Source: CAZTQN01 sp964615765
GTDB lineage: Bacteria; Planctomycetota; Phycisphaerae; Phycisphaerales; UBA1924
DNA length: 64,000 bases
Assembly: GCA_964615765.1 (NCBI GenBank)
Contig: CAZTQN010000004.1
Location: 62,001-126,000 of the forward strand
Direction: 5' to 3'
This document shows positions 25,080-33,189 of the stretch, piece by piece. The notes beneath the pieces are model-generated. The model was not told where the DNA came from, ran no database searches, and saw nothing but the letters and a program-made list of their open reading frames with translations. Position numbers and translations under genes: made by a program. Position 1 is the first letter of the stretch; each line of letters begins with the position of its first letter.

Positions 25080-27479
25080 ATGTCGATGAAAGCGGTTTCG
25101 TCCGTGCCCGTCGGGTCGCCACGATTTGCCCCGCGCGTGCTGAGCGTGGCGGCCGCGCTCGTGCTCTGCGCCGGCGCCGCCCGCGCCGTCCCGACCACCA
25201 CGCCGCTGCTCACCCCCGGCTTCGATGACACCGCCGGCGTCGCCGCCGCCGCCTTCGCCGGGGCCTACGCCACCACCGACACCTTCGAAGACTCCGTCGA
25301 GATCCGCGACGCCCGACTCAACCTCACACGCACCATCACGCGGGCCGAGATCCAGGCCCTCGCCCCATGGCTCGCGCTCGACGGCGGGCCCGACGGCCCC
25401 TCCGCCGTCGCCCTGTCCGCCTCCGGACGACTCGCCTTCATCCTCGTGCACGACGACACCGTGCCCGCCGACGGCCTGCCCTCCGACGCCGTGCTCCGCC
25501 TCGACCTCGGCACCGGCGCCCTCGCCCTCTTCGCTCGCCTCGACGCCTTCGACCGCGGCGACATCGCCCCGCACCTCGCCCTCGCCCACCACCGCGGCCT
25601 GCTCTGGGTCGGCACCAACACCGCCGGCATCCGCGTCTATTCCGCCGGCGCCAACACCACCGCCGGCACACTGCTGACCACCTGGACTTTGCCCGCCGCC
25701 GGCGCGGGCCAGCCAGTCACCGGTATCACCATCGACCGCGACGCGAGCACGCTCTTCGCCTCAACGCCCACGGCCGTCTACCGCGCCAACATCCCCACCT
25801 CCACCGCCACCGCGCCGACGTGGACCACGCTCGTCTCCGGCTCGTCCGACATCCGGGCCATCGCCTGGGCCGAGCACTTCGGCGGGACGTCCAACCGCGG
25901 GCTCTATCTCCTCCGCGGCACGCCCACCCCCCCCGGCGCCCGCATCGACGTCGTCTCCTACTTCGACGCCTTCTCGACCACGCCCGTCACGCCGACGCTG
26001 TACACCACGTCGACCACGCCGCAGTTCGACCTCGCCGCGACGGCGGAGGGCGCGCTGCTCGTCGGCGCTGACGAGGACGCGCTGATCATCCGCGACACCG
26101 CCGACACGCGCCTGACCTTCGACGCCTGGCTCACCGACGAGTTCACGCAGGTCGCGACCTTCGCGCGCCGCCTCATCTCGCCCGACGGCGAGCCCGCCGG
26201 CTGGGTCATCGACGCCGACACCGACCTCACCATCAACCGCTTCCACCCCGCCACGCCCGACGCCGCGGGGTGGACGGTCCTGATGCTGCTGATGGCCGAC
26301 CATCTCTTCGACGACGCGCAGGCCAAGGCGCAGGTTACCACCGTGCTCACGCGCTATGCGGGCTTGTCGACCGACAACATCCGCCCCTCGCGCACGACCG
26401 ACGGCATCTACCGCCACTGGATCGACCCGCTCACGGGTCAGGCCAAGCCGGGGTGGGATCCGGAGTTCGCGACGCTGAGCACGATGAAGATCGTCGCCGC
26501 CGCGGCTCGGGCCGCCGCGATGTACCCGGACGACCCCGCCATCGTCCGGGCCGCGCACCGCATCATCTTCCGCACGCGCAACTACGACCCGTACATCCAG
26601 ACCTTCGGCTCGCGGGCCATGGCCTTCAAGGGCGCCGCCGCCGGCGGGCCCGACTTCGGCTCCTTCGCCGCGCCGTTCCACGAGGGCGTCATCTTCGTCG
26701 AACAAGCCGCGACCTATGGCGGGTCCTCGAGCCAATCCGCCTTCACCGCCTGGCTCAACCGGGCCGCGCTCCCGAGCGCCACGCTCCTCACCGGCCAGCC
26801 CGTCACCTCGACAGCCAACGGCCTGTTCGAAGCCTCGTTCATCAGCCTTTACCCCGCGCTGCTCACGCCGTCATACCGCGCCAGCACCGCCTGGCAGGCC
26901 CAGGTGAACAACCTCCGCTGGTCGCACGCCGCGTGGACGGACGACAACGCCCCGCGCTACTTCACCGTCTTCTCCGCCGGCACGACCAAGCCCGAGTGGG
27001 GCGGCTACAACGCCGACTCGCTCTCCAACCGCCCGGGCAACGTCACCACGTTCACCTCGCTGCTCGCGATGTCGGCCCTGGGCGACGCTTCGCCCGCCGT
27101 CAGCGCGTACCACGCCTACCGCAAGGGCGCCCGCCAGACCTTCCGCACCGGCGCGAGCATCCTGTACCGTCGCAGCGACATCGACCGCGCCTACCTGCCC
27201 AACTCGGCGGGCCTGCCGGACGTCGCGCTCGGCGCGCTGGGCATCGCCGACCTGATCCAGCCCGGCTCGATCGACGCCGTGCTCGCCCGCGCGTACCCGA
27301 CCATCGAGCAGTGCCCGACCGACGTCAACGCCGACGGCGCGATCACCGTCGAGGACCTCTACCGCCACGTCGCGGCGCCGACCGACCTCAACGGCGACGG
27401 CGCCACCAACGCGTCCGACACCCGCTGCCTCGCGGCCTGGCTGCGCCGCAACGAATCAACCGACACGCGCACACGCTGA
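25080..27479 (+). CDS. Large secreted protein: propeller-like region, glycoamylase-like toroid, dockerin-like tail
   Basis: 799 residues. Signal peptide ~1-36 (RVLSVAAALVLCAGAARA). Residues ~40-370 look like a beta-propeller (repeated strand units such as ADGLPSDAVLRLDLGTGAL, GLLWVGTNTAGIRVYSAG, STLFASTPTAVYRANI). Residues ~390-740 form a helical region (DGIYRHWIDPLTGQAKPGWD, TLSTMKIVAAAARAAAMYPD, AFKGAAAGGPDFGSF) that resembles the (alpha/alpha)6 toroid of glycoamylase-type proteins such as the lipoprotein at 37990-39597. The tail has a canonical dockerin-like pair (DVNADGAITVEDLYRH, DLNGDGATNASDTRCL), different from the TVQDIFDFL type elsewhere here. Role unknown; a secreted polysaccharide-acting protein is a possibility. 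Confidence 0.75.
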   Translation: MSMKAVSSVPVGSPRFAPRVLSVAAALVLCAGAARAVPTTTPLLTPGFDDTAGVAAAAFAGAYATTDTFEDSVEIRDARLNLTRTITRAEIQALAPWLALDGGPDGPSAVALSASGRLAFILVHDDTVPADGLPSDAVLRLDLGTGALALFARLDAFDRGDIAPHLALAHHRGLLWVGTNTAGIRVYSAGANTTAGTLLTTWTLPAAGAGQPVTGITIDRDASTLFASTPTAVYRANIPTSTATAPTWTTLVSGSSDIRAIAWAEHFGGTSNRGLYLLRGTPTPPGARIDVVSYFDAFSTTPVTPTLYTTSTTPQFDLAATAEGALLVGADEDALIIRDTADTRLTFDAWLTDEFTQVATFARRLISPDGEPAGWVIDADTDLTINRFHPATPDAAGWTVLMLLMADHLFDDAQAKAQVTTVLTRYAGLSTDNIRPSRTTDGIYRHWIDPLTGQAKPGWDPEFATLSTMKIVAAAARAAAMYPDDPAIVRAAHRIIFRTRNYDPYIQTFGSRAMAFKGAAAGGPDFGSFAAPFHEGVIFVEQAATYGGSSSQSAFTAWLNRAALPSATLLTGQPVTSTANGLFEASFISLYPALLTPSYRASTAWQAQVNNLRWSHAAWTDDNAPRYFTVFSAGTTKPEWGGYNADSLSNRPGNVTTFTSLLAMSALGDASPAVSAYHAYRKGARQTFRTGASILYRRSDIDRAYLPNSAGLPDVALGALGIADLIQPGSIDAVLARAYPTIEQCPTDVNADGAITVEDLYRHVAAPTDLNGDGATNASDTRCLAAWLRRNESTDTRTR

Positions 27480-27489
27480 TCGCCTCGCC

Positions 27490-28221
27490 TCAAAAGCAAC
27501 CGCCGAAGTACGACGCCAGGAAGTCAAACACGTCCTGCACGCTCAGCTCGCCCGAGCGGTTGTAGTCCGCGGGGCAGAAGCGGCACGACGTCGGCGAGCA
27601 CGCGCCGGCGAGCACGGACAGCTCGAGCGTCTCGCAGGTCGCGATGTCAACGACCGTGCACGCGCCGGTCGTCGGGTTGCAGCACCCAGCCGACGCCCCG
27701 CCGTCGACCTGCACCGCCGGCGGGAACGTCAAGTCACTCGCGATCCAGCCGTAGATGGTCCGAAACGAGTGCGCGACGCTGATCGGCTGGTCGCTCGTGT
27801 GCCAGCGCACGCGCCCCGGGGACACGCCCGACAGGTGCACGTAGTACGTGCCCGGCTGCAGCACCGTCGGCGTGCTCGGCGTCGCGACGTACGCGCTCAC
27901 CGCCTGCACGCTCGGAATGTTCAGGTCCGCCACCGTCACGCCCGCAGCAATCCCGTCCGCCACGGCGATTCGCCCGCGCACCGGCGTCGCGGCGTCGCTG
28001 CTCAGCCCCAGCGTCACGCTCGTCAGCGTCCGCGTCCGCGTCACCGTGAACTGGACCGCGATTTCCTGCAGCGGGAAGTCGGCCGTCACCGTCGAGTTGA
28101 ACGCCGGATGAAACGTCCCCGTCGGCATCGTCGTGAAGATCACCTCGCCCGCCGCCGCTCGACCGACCACCGCCGCCGCGGCAATACCGAGCAGCGCGAG
28201 CATCTTCGAAGCCGTGATCAT
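27490..28221 (-). CDS. Secreted protein with Cys-rich module and dockerin-like tail
   Basis: 243 residues. Signal peptide ends near RAAAGEV. The body (residues ~25-175) is beta-rich with TVTRTRTLTSVTLGLSS and VLQPGTYYVHLSGVSPG, like choice-of-anchor or PPC-type folds. Residues ~178-215 are one Cys-rich module (GCCNPTTGACTVVDIATCE...CSPTSC) related to those in the 1122-2804 gene. The tail has a single dockerin-like unit (ADYNRSGELSVQDVFDFLAS). Start at the ATG in front of ITASK. Confidence 0.8.
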   Translation of the reverse strand: MITASKMLALLGIAAAAVVGRAAAGEVIFTTMPTGTFHPAFNSTVTADFPLQEIAVQFTVTRTRTLTSVTLGLSSDAATPVRGRIAVADGIAAGVTVADLNIPSVQAVSAYVATPSTPTVLQPGTYYVHLSGVSPGRVRWHTSDQPISVAHSFRTIYGWIASDLTFPPAVQVDGGASAGCCNPTTGACTVVDIATCETLELSVLAGACSPTSCRFCPADYNRSGELSVQDVFDFLASYFGGCF

Positions 28222-28322
28222 CGGTCGTCCTTTCGCAGGTGCGGGCGGTAAAGGAGATCGGAGCCCGACCCGACCAATCCGCCGCCGCACCCCGCGACTA
28301 TCACGCCCGACACATCACGCCC

Positions 28323-28352
28323 AAAAAACACAGCCGGGCCCGAAGGCCCGGC
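28323..28352 (-). terminator. Rho-independent terminator
   Basis: On the minus strand, an 8-bp GC stem (GCCGGGCC / GGCCCGGC) with a TTCG tetraloop is followed within a few bases by TTTTTT. It lies 35 bp after the stop of the dockerin-tailed gene at 28387-29340. Confidence 0.85.
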
Positions 28353-28386
28353 CGGAAGTGAACTGTGCTGTCGATCGGGGCGCCGC

Positions 28387-29340
28387 TCAGGCGCATCCGC
28401 CGAAGTACGCGCTCAGGTAGTCGAAGATGTCCTGCACGGTGATCCCGCCGGCGCCGTTGAAGTCGGCCCGCGGATCGCCGCTGAAGTACGCCGTCAGGAA
28501 GTCGAAGATGTCCTGCACCGTGAGCGAGCCGGAGTTGTTGAAGTCCGGGCGGCAGTCGTTGAAGCGGAAGCCCATGTCATCCCAGAAAATCGTCCCCTGG
28601 CTGAACGCCAGGCTCTGCGGCGGGCCGAACCGCAGCGGGAGCACGCTCACCTTCGCGTCCGGGTTCTGCGGCGGGAGGGCCCACAGCTGCCCCGTGCCCG
28701 GGTTGATGTACAGCGCTTCGTTCTGCTGCACCGTGCGCTCGAACCGAACCCACTGATCGTTCGTGTGGATCCCCGGGCCGTTCGGCGTCGTCACAACCAC
28801 AATCCCCGGAACGTTCGTCGCCACGTTCGGGTCGTTCGGGTTGATGTCCAGCCACTCGGGACCGACATAGGTCGAGTCGTTCACCGTGCGCCGGAACTCC
28901 AGCTTCAGCCCCGCACGCTGCCCCGCGAAGCCCGACAGCCCCTGGCTGACAAACGGCGTCGCCGACGGGATGTAGAAATAGCCCCACACCGTGATCGACG
29001 GCTCCCCGATCCCGAAGCGGTACCCCGCGTTGTTCACCGGGCTCCCCAGCGTCCCGCGGTCCAGCGGCGAGTTGCTCGAGAAGCCCGCGAAGTCCGAGCC
29101 CATCGGCAACTCGATGCTGCGCGTCCCCGTGCGAGCCACGGCGGCCGGCGTGAGCCCGTCACCGATCTCGCGGTACGTCGCCGAGTTGAAGCGGTCCCAG
29201 CCCGAGGGATACGACGCGTTGAACGGGTCCGGCGTTTCAAAGCTCGTGTTCTGCAGTTGCTGGAACGGCTGCGCCTGCGCGACGCCGCCCGCCGTCACAC
29301 ACGCGCCGATCGCCAGCGCCTTCATCATCCCGGTCTTCAT
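28387..29340 (-). CDS. Secreted protein with two dockerin-like units, under the LacI-type operator
   Basis: 317 residues. Signal peptide ends GVAQA-QPFQQ. The mature part starts with NTSFETPDPFNASYPSGWDRF and continues with a jelly-roll-like beta pattern (ITVWGYFYIPSATPF, GLKLEFRRTVNDSTY, GTIFWDDMGFRF), reminiscent of carbohydrate-binding modules of the CBM4/16 group. Two dockerin-like units (FNNSGSLTVQDIFDFLTAY, FNGAGGITVQDIFDYLSAY) end the protein. RBS AGGAG precedes ATG 29340. A promoter with the shared operator lies ~130 bp upstream, placing it in the sugar regulon. A secreted glycan-binding role is inferred. Confidence 0.8.
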   Translation of the reverse strand: MKTGMMKALAIGACVTAGGVAQAQPFQQLQNTSFETPDPFNASYPSGWDRFNSATYREIGDGLTPAAVARTGTRSIELPMGSDFAGFSSNSPLDRGTLGSPVNNAGYRFGIGEPSITVWGYFYIPSATPFVSQGLSGFAGQRAGLKLEFRRTVNDSTYVGPEWLDINPNDPNVATNVPGIVVVTTPNGPGIHTNDQWVRFERTVQQNEALYINPGTGQLWALPPQNPDAKVSVLPLRFGPPQSLAFSQGTIFWDDMGFRFNDCRPDFNNSGSLTVQDIFDFLTAYFSGDPRADFNGAGGITVQDIFDYLSAYFGGCA

Positions 29341-29472
29341 GCTGATCTCCTGATGATCCGTTGATTGTTTCCCAGTGCCCAGGCCCCGTCCGCCCCGCTC
29401 CGCCGACAACCGCTCCAAACTCCCGCGACCCGCCCCGATAACCCACGCCGGCGCGGCCACCGGCGGCACGTC

Positions 29473-29514
29473 CGTAACCGCTTACATTCTGCCCCACATC
29501 CGGCCCCCGTGCAA
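29473..29514 (-). promoter_or_regulatory. Promoter with LacI-type operator (site A)
   Basis: On the minus strand: -35 TTGCAC (29509-29514), 17-bp spacer, -10 CAGAAT (29486-29491), operator TGTAAGCGGTTACG (29473-29486) that overlaps the -10 by one base. It drives the secreted gene starting at 29340 (leader ~130 nt). Same operator form and promoter geometry as site C. Confidence 0.65.
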
Positions 29515-29555
29515 CTGTTCTGCAAACATTCTCACGCATCTCCACCCCGCCACAA

Positions 29556-29583
29556 CCCGACCCCCTCCCCCCCGCCATCCCCC
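29556..29583 (-). other. G-quadruplex-type tract after a stop codon
   Basis: On the minus strand GGGGG, GGGGGGG, GGGGG and GGG runs with loops of 5, 1 and 2 nt start at the stop codon of the downstream permease gene (end 29583). They would be transcribed into the 3' end of the ABC operon mRNA, where no classic terminator is seen. Confidence 0.5.
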
Positions 29584-30443
29584 TACTTCAGCCCCTCCGC
29601 CGCCACCCCCTTCACAAACGTCCGCTGCGTCAGCAGGAACAGCAGCAGCAGCGGCGACACCATCAGCGTGCTCGCCGCCATCAGCAGGTTCCACGGCGTG
29701 TTGCCCGCCTGCCCCTGGTACAGCTGCAGCCCCAGCGCCAGCGTGTACTGGTCCCGGTGCGTCAGAAAAATCAGCGGCCCCACAAAGTCGTTCCACACGT
29801 AGATGAAGTGGAACAGCGCCACCACCGCGAGCGCCGGCTTGCTGAGCGGCAGGATCATCCGCCAGAAAATCCCCCAGTGCGAGCACCCGTCGATCCGGGC
29901 CGCCTCGTCCAGGTCCCGCGGAATCGTGCGGAAAAACTGCCTCAGCATGAAGATGTTGAACGCCCCGCCGAACCACGCCGGCACCCAGAGCGGGCGCAGC
30001 GTCCCGATCCACCCCAGCTCACGGAACACCATGTACAGCGGCACCATGATCACCGGGAACGGGATCATCATCGTCGCCAATACCAGCGCGAACACCGTCC
30101 CTCGCCCGCGCCACTCGATCCGCGACAACCCGTACGCCACCACCGCGCTCGATAGCGTCATCCCGATCACGCCCAGGCTCGCGATGATCAGCGTGTTCCG
30201 CAGGTACAGCGGGAACTCGATCGTGGGGTCGTTCCACACGCTCGAGTAGTTCTCCCGGGCCACGCTCAGCGTCGATCCCGCCGGGTCGGGCAACAGCCGG
30301 ATCCGCTGCGACGCGGCTTGGTTCTCGGGCTTCACGGACGTCGACACCATCCACACCAGCGGCGCAATGAACAGCACCCCGATGCTCGCCAGCACCGCGT
30401 ACACCGCCGCCCGCCCAAACGTCTCGCTTCCCGACCGCCGCAC
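29583..30443 (-). CDS. Sugar ABC transporter permease (MalG/LacG type)
   Basis: 286 residues, six predicted transmembrane segments. The EAA loop that contacts the ATPase is DEAARIDGCSHWGIFWRMILPLSKP-like (Glu-Ala-Ala then Gly at the usual spacing). Opening segment GVLFIAPLVWMVSTSVKP is typical of CUT1 family second permeases. It is the last gene of the operon: solute-binding protein, MalF-type permease, then this gene. No ATPase gene lies nearby, so a shared MsmX/UgpC-like ATPase encoded elsewhere must energise import (inference). The stop codon runs directly into a G-rich tract. Confidence 0.92.
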   Translation of the reverse strand: MRRSGSETFGRAAVYAVLASIGVLFIAPLVWMVSTSVKPENQAASQRIRLLPDPAGSTLSVARENYSSVWNDPTIEFPLYLRNTLIIASLGVIGMTLSSAVVAYGLSRIEWRGRGTVFALVLATMMIPFPVIMVPLYMVFRELGWIGTLRPLWVPAWFGGAFNIFMLRQFFRTIPRDLDEAARIDGCSHWGIFWRMILPLSKPALAVVALFHFIYVWNDFVGPLIFLTHRDQYTLALGLQLYQGQAGNTPWNLLMAASTLMVSPLLLLFLLTQRTFVKGVAAEGLK

Positions 30444-30466
30444 CGAGTCCTCCGCTCCTTCCTGTT

Positions 30467-30494
30467 CCCCCCCTCGGCCCTCGGCCCTAAACCC
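30467..30494 (-). other. G-quadruplex-type tract across a stop codon
   Basis: On the minus strand GGG, GGG, GGG and GGGGGGG are separated by 4-nt loops (TTTA, CCGA, CCGA... order read 5' to 3' over the end of the MalF-type permease gene). The tract covers the stop codon and the first bases of the gap to the next permease. Confidence 0.5.
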
Positions 30495-31380
30495 TGTAAT
30501 AGACGAGCCGCCGACTCGCCCAGAACATCACCCCCGTCAGCCCCATCGTCACCAGCAGCAGCACCCACGCCATCGCGCTCGCGTACCCCATCTTCAGGTA
30601 CACGAACCCATTGTCATAGAGGTACATCGTGTAGAACAGCCCGCCGGGGTTCTGCCCGTCCTTGGTGCGGAACATGACGTACGGCGCCGCGAACACCTGC
30701 ACGGTGTTGATCGCCAGCGTGATCACCGTGAACAGAATCGCCGGCGAGATCATCGGCACCGTGACGTTCACAAACCGGCGCACCGGCCCCATTCCGTCCA
30801 GTTCCGCCGCCTCATACAACTGGCTCGGCACGTCCTGCAACGCCGCGACGTACACCACCACGCTCTGCCCCACGCCCCACAGGCTCATCACCACCAGCGA
30901 CGGCACCGCCCACGCCGGGTCCAGCAGCCAGTTCGGCCCCGTCACGCCCAGCGCCGCGAGCGCCTTATTCACCAGCCCGTACTCGGCGTTGAACAGCCAC
31001 GACCACACCATCGCCGCGGCGACCAGCGGCACCAGCGTCGGGATGAACACCATCGCCTGCATCGCCCGCCCGAACCGCCCGCCCCCCACCCCGCTCCCCG
31101 CAAACACCGCCGCCAGAATCAGCCCGACGAGCGTCGACAGCGGGATCGAGACCGCCGCGAACACCGCCGTGTTCTTCACCGCCCGGATGAGTTCCGGATC
31201 CTCCAGCATCCGCCGGTAGTTCTCGAGCCCAACCCACAAGGGCGGCTCGAGCATCGAGTAATCCGTGAACGAGAAATACAAACTCAGCACCATCGGCACG
31301 AGCATGAACGCCGTCGCGCCGATCAGCCACGGGCTGACCCACAAGAGGCCGATCGCCGTCGCCCGCGCCGACTTCTTCAC
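30487..31380 (-). CDS. Sugar ABC transporter permease (MalF/LacF type)
   Basis: 297 residues with about six transmembrane segments. Starts with the CUT1-type segment GLLWVSPWLIGATAFMLVPM and YFSFTDYSMLEPP. The EAA loop is YEAAELDGMGPVRRFVNVTV. Forms the membrane channel with the MalG-type protein. Its start overlaps the stop of the solute-binding gene by 4 bp (ATGA), so translation is coupled. Substrate probably an oligosaccharide, judging by the GH94 gene in the same operon. Confidence 0.92.
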   Translation of the reverse strand: MKKSARATAIGLLWVSPWLIGATAFMLVPMVLSLYFSFTDYSMLEPPLWVGLENYRRMLEDPELIRAVKNTAVFAAVSIPLSTLVGLILAAVFAGSGVGGGRFGRAMQAMVFIPTLVPLVAAAMVWSWLFNAEYGLVNKALAALGVTGPNWLLDPAWAVPSLVVMSLWGVGQSVVVYVAALQDVPSQLYEAAELDGMGPVRRFVNVTVPMISPAILFTVITLAINTVQVFAAPYVMFRTKDGQNPGGLFYTMYLYDNGFVYLKMGYASAMAWVLLLVTMGLTGVMFWASRRLVYYRV

Positions 31381-32768
31381 GCCCCACCCCCCCCACTCCC
31401 CGCGCTACCCGCGCCATACCGACGCAGCCGCTGCACCCGCGCCTGCTCGATCAGCCCCGCGCTGGTCGCCTGCATCCGCGCCAGCGCCGCCTCCGGCTCC
31501 TCGCGTCCGGCCCACATCCCCAGAGCCGCCACGTCGAACTTGTCCTTGATCTCCTGCCACACCCGCGTCGGCGGACAGATGAACGCCCGCGGGCTCGCGA
31601 ACAGTTCGCTGTGCAAGCGCACGCCGCGGTTCGGGTGCTGCGCGATGAACGCCGCGCTCTGCGCCTTCAGCGGCGAGCCCTTGCAGTGCGCCGTCGCCAG
31701 AAACTCCGTTACGTCCTGCCGCTGCGTGTAGGCGATGAACGCCATGCTCGCCTCAGGATGCCGCGCCCCGCGCGGGATGACCAGCACATCGGTATCGATC
31801 AGCGTCACCGGCTCGTCCGCGCGGTACGCCGACTCATCCACCGGGAACGGAGCCACGCCGTACTCCATGCTCGGCGCAAACCGCTCCACCATGTTCGCCA
31901 GCCACGGCCCCTGCACCACCATCGCGACCTTGCCCGTCAGGAACGCGTTCTCCGGCGTGTTGTAACTCCCGAATCCCGAGCGGAACCGCTCCACCTCCGC
32001 AAAGCCAAGTTCACGCGGGAACGACGCGTACCACCGGTACGCCGCCAGGTTTCCCGGCGCGTCCACCGTCGCGCGATCCTCCGCCGCGTCGTACAGCGAT
32101 GCCCCGAAGTACGAGCCCCACATCCAGTTCCACCAGCCCGGCTCGGCGTGCAGAAACCCGACGCGCGTCAGCCGCCCGCTCGAATCCCGCCGCGTGATCC
32201 GCCGGTGCGCCTCGTTCAACTCCTGGATCGTCCGCGGCGGGCGCTCCGGATCGAGCCCGACCTCCCGCAGGATCGCCTTGTTGTAATACATCGCCAGCGT
32301 GCCCGCCGTGTTCACCGCGGCCCACCACTGCCCACGATGCCGCATCACCTGCCGCACGCCCGGCGCATACTGCTCCAGGCTCAGCCCCGCCCCCGCCGCC
32401 AACTCATCCAGCGGTATGATTGCCCGGCTCTCGGCATACGGCGGGACGTTGAAGTTCCACAGCCCCAAGATGTCCGGCGGGTCGCCCCCGGCGATCGACG
32501 TCAACGCCTTCTGCCCGATCCCGCTCGTCACGATGTACCGCACAAACAGCCGATCCTGCGACCGGTTGAAGTCGTCCACGACGCGCTGCATCGCGGCCCC
32601 TTCGTGCCCCGTCCACTTCTCCCAGTAGTTCAGCACCAGCCGCCCGCCGGTGTCGACACTCTTCCCCCGCGGCCCGAACAGCGCGAAGCCCAGCCCGCCC
32701 GCCGCGAGCGCACCGATCGCGGCACGGCGGGTCATCGACGCGGCGCTGCTCGGTCCGGCTCCCGTCAT
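31377..32768 (-). CDS. ABC transporter extracellular sugar-binding protein
   Basis: 463 residues, CUT1-type binding protein. The N-terminus MTRRAAIGALAAGGLGFALFG has twin Arg and a hydrophobic core, so Tat or Sec export is possible; no lipobox Cys is seen. Family patterns: LNYWEKWTGHEGAAMQRVVD, DFNRSQDRLFVRYI, GGDPPDILGLWN, MYYNKAILREVGLDPERPP, GKVAMVVQGPW. Two starts are possible: ATG 32768 or, 11 codons later, the Met before TRRAAIG (32735). The C-terminus is Gly-rich and overlaps the next gene. Confidence 0.9.
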   Translation of the reverse strand: MTGAGPSSAASMTRRAAIGALAAGGLGFALFGPRGKSVDTGGRLVLNYWEKWTGHEGAAMQRVVDDFNRSQDRLFVRYIVTSGIGQKALTSIAGGDPPDILGLWNFNVPPYAESRAIIPLDELAAGAGLSLEQYAPGVRQVMRHRGQWWAAVNTAGTLAMYYNKAILREVGLDPERPPRTIQELNEAHRRITRRDSSGRLTRVGFLHAEPGWWNWMWGSYFGASLYDAAEDRATVDAPGNLAAYRWYASFPRELGFAEVERFRSGFGSYNTPENAFLTGKVAMVVQGPWLANMVERFAPSMEYGVAPFPVDESAYRADEPVTLIDTDVLVIPRGARHPEASMAFIAYTQRQDVTEFLATAHCKGSPLKAQSAAFIAQHPNRGVRLHSELFASPRAFICPPTRVWQEIKDKFDVAALGMWAGREEPEAALARMQATSAGLIEQARVQRLRRYGAGSAGSGGGGA

Positions 32769-32805
32769 CGCGTCAATCTATCCGCCAGCCACACGCCTGG
32801 CCCGT

Positions 32806-33162
32806 TCATGGTGTCGGGTTGTTGGCACGCACCGCCGCCACTTCAGCGTTGATGCGGCTGACGAGCTGCTCCCAATCGTCGGTGAACCCGGTCGGCTTGC
32901 CGGTCGTCGGGTTGTTGACGCCAACGTTCGGATCGATCGGGTGCGCACGCTCGTACAACTGCTTTTCCAGCACGCCGCGGAGCATCTTCCACGTCTCGCC
33001 GGTCTCGCGATCCTTGATGACCACCTCGCCCGCCAACACCGCAGTTTGCCCGCCGCCGGTCCCGCGCCACGCGAAGAACGCGGCGACACCGACAAGAACC
33101 ACCACAAGCACCACCGCAACGGCCGGCTTTTTCAGCAGATCACGCACGCGATCCTCCGTCAC
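32806..33162 (-). CDS. Small single-TM protein of unknown function
   Basis: 118 residues. One transmembrane segment (about 13-33, PAVAVVLVVVLVGVAAFFAW) with a short cytoplasmic N-terminus; the remaining ~85 residues should be periplasmic (VVIKDRETGETWKMLRGVLE, WEQLVSRINAEVAAVRANNP). Not recognised. It is located between the pseudopilin and the solute-binding protein in the apparent GH94 operon (gaps 27 and 37 bp). Similar small proteins accompany pseudopilins in planctomycetes, so it may assist pseudopilin assembly (inference). Confidence 0.7.
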   Translation of the reverse strand: MTEDRVRDLLKKPAVAVVLVVVLVGVAAFFAWRGTGGGQTAVLAGEVVIKDRETGETWKMLRGVLEKQLYERAHPIDPNVGVNNPTTGKPTGFTDDWEQLVSRINAEVAAVRANNPTP

Positions 33163-33189
33163 ATCCGTCAGCGCGGCCGCCCACAGTGA

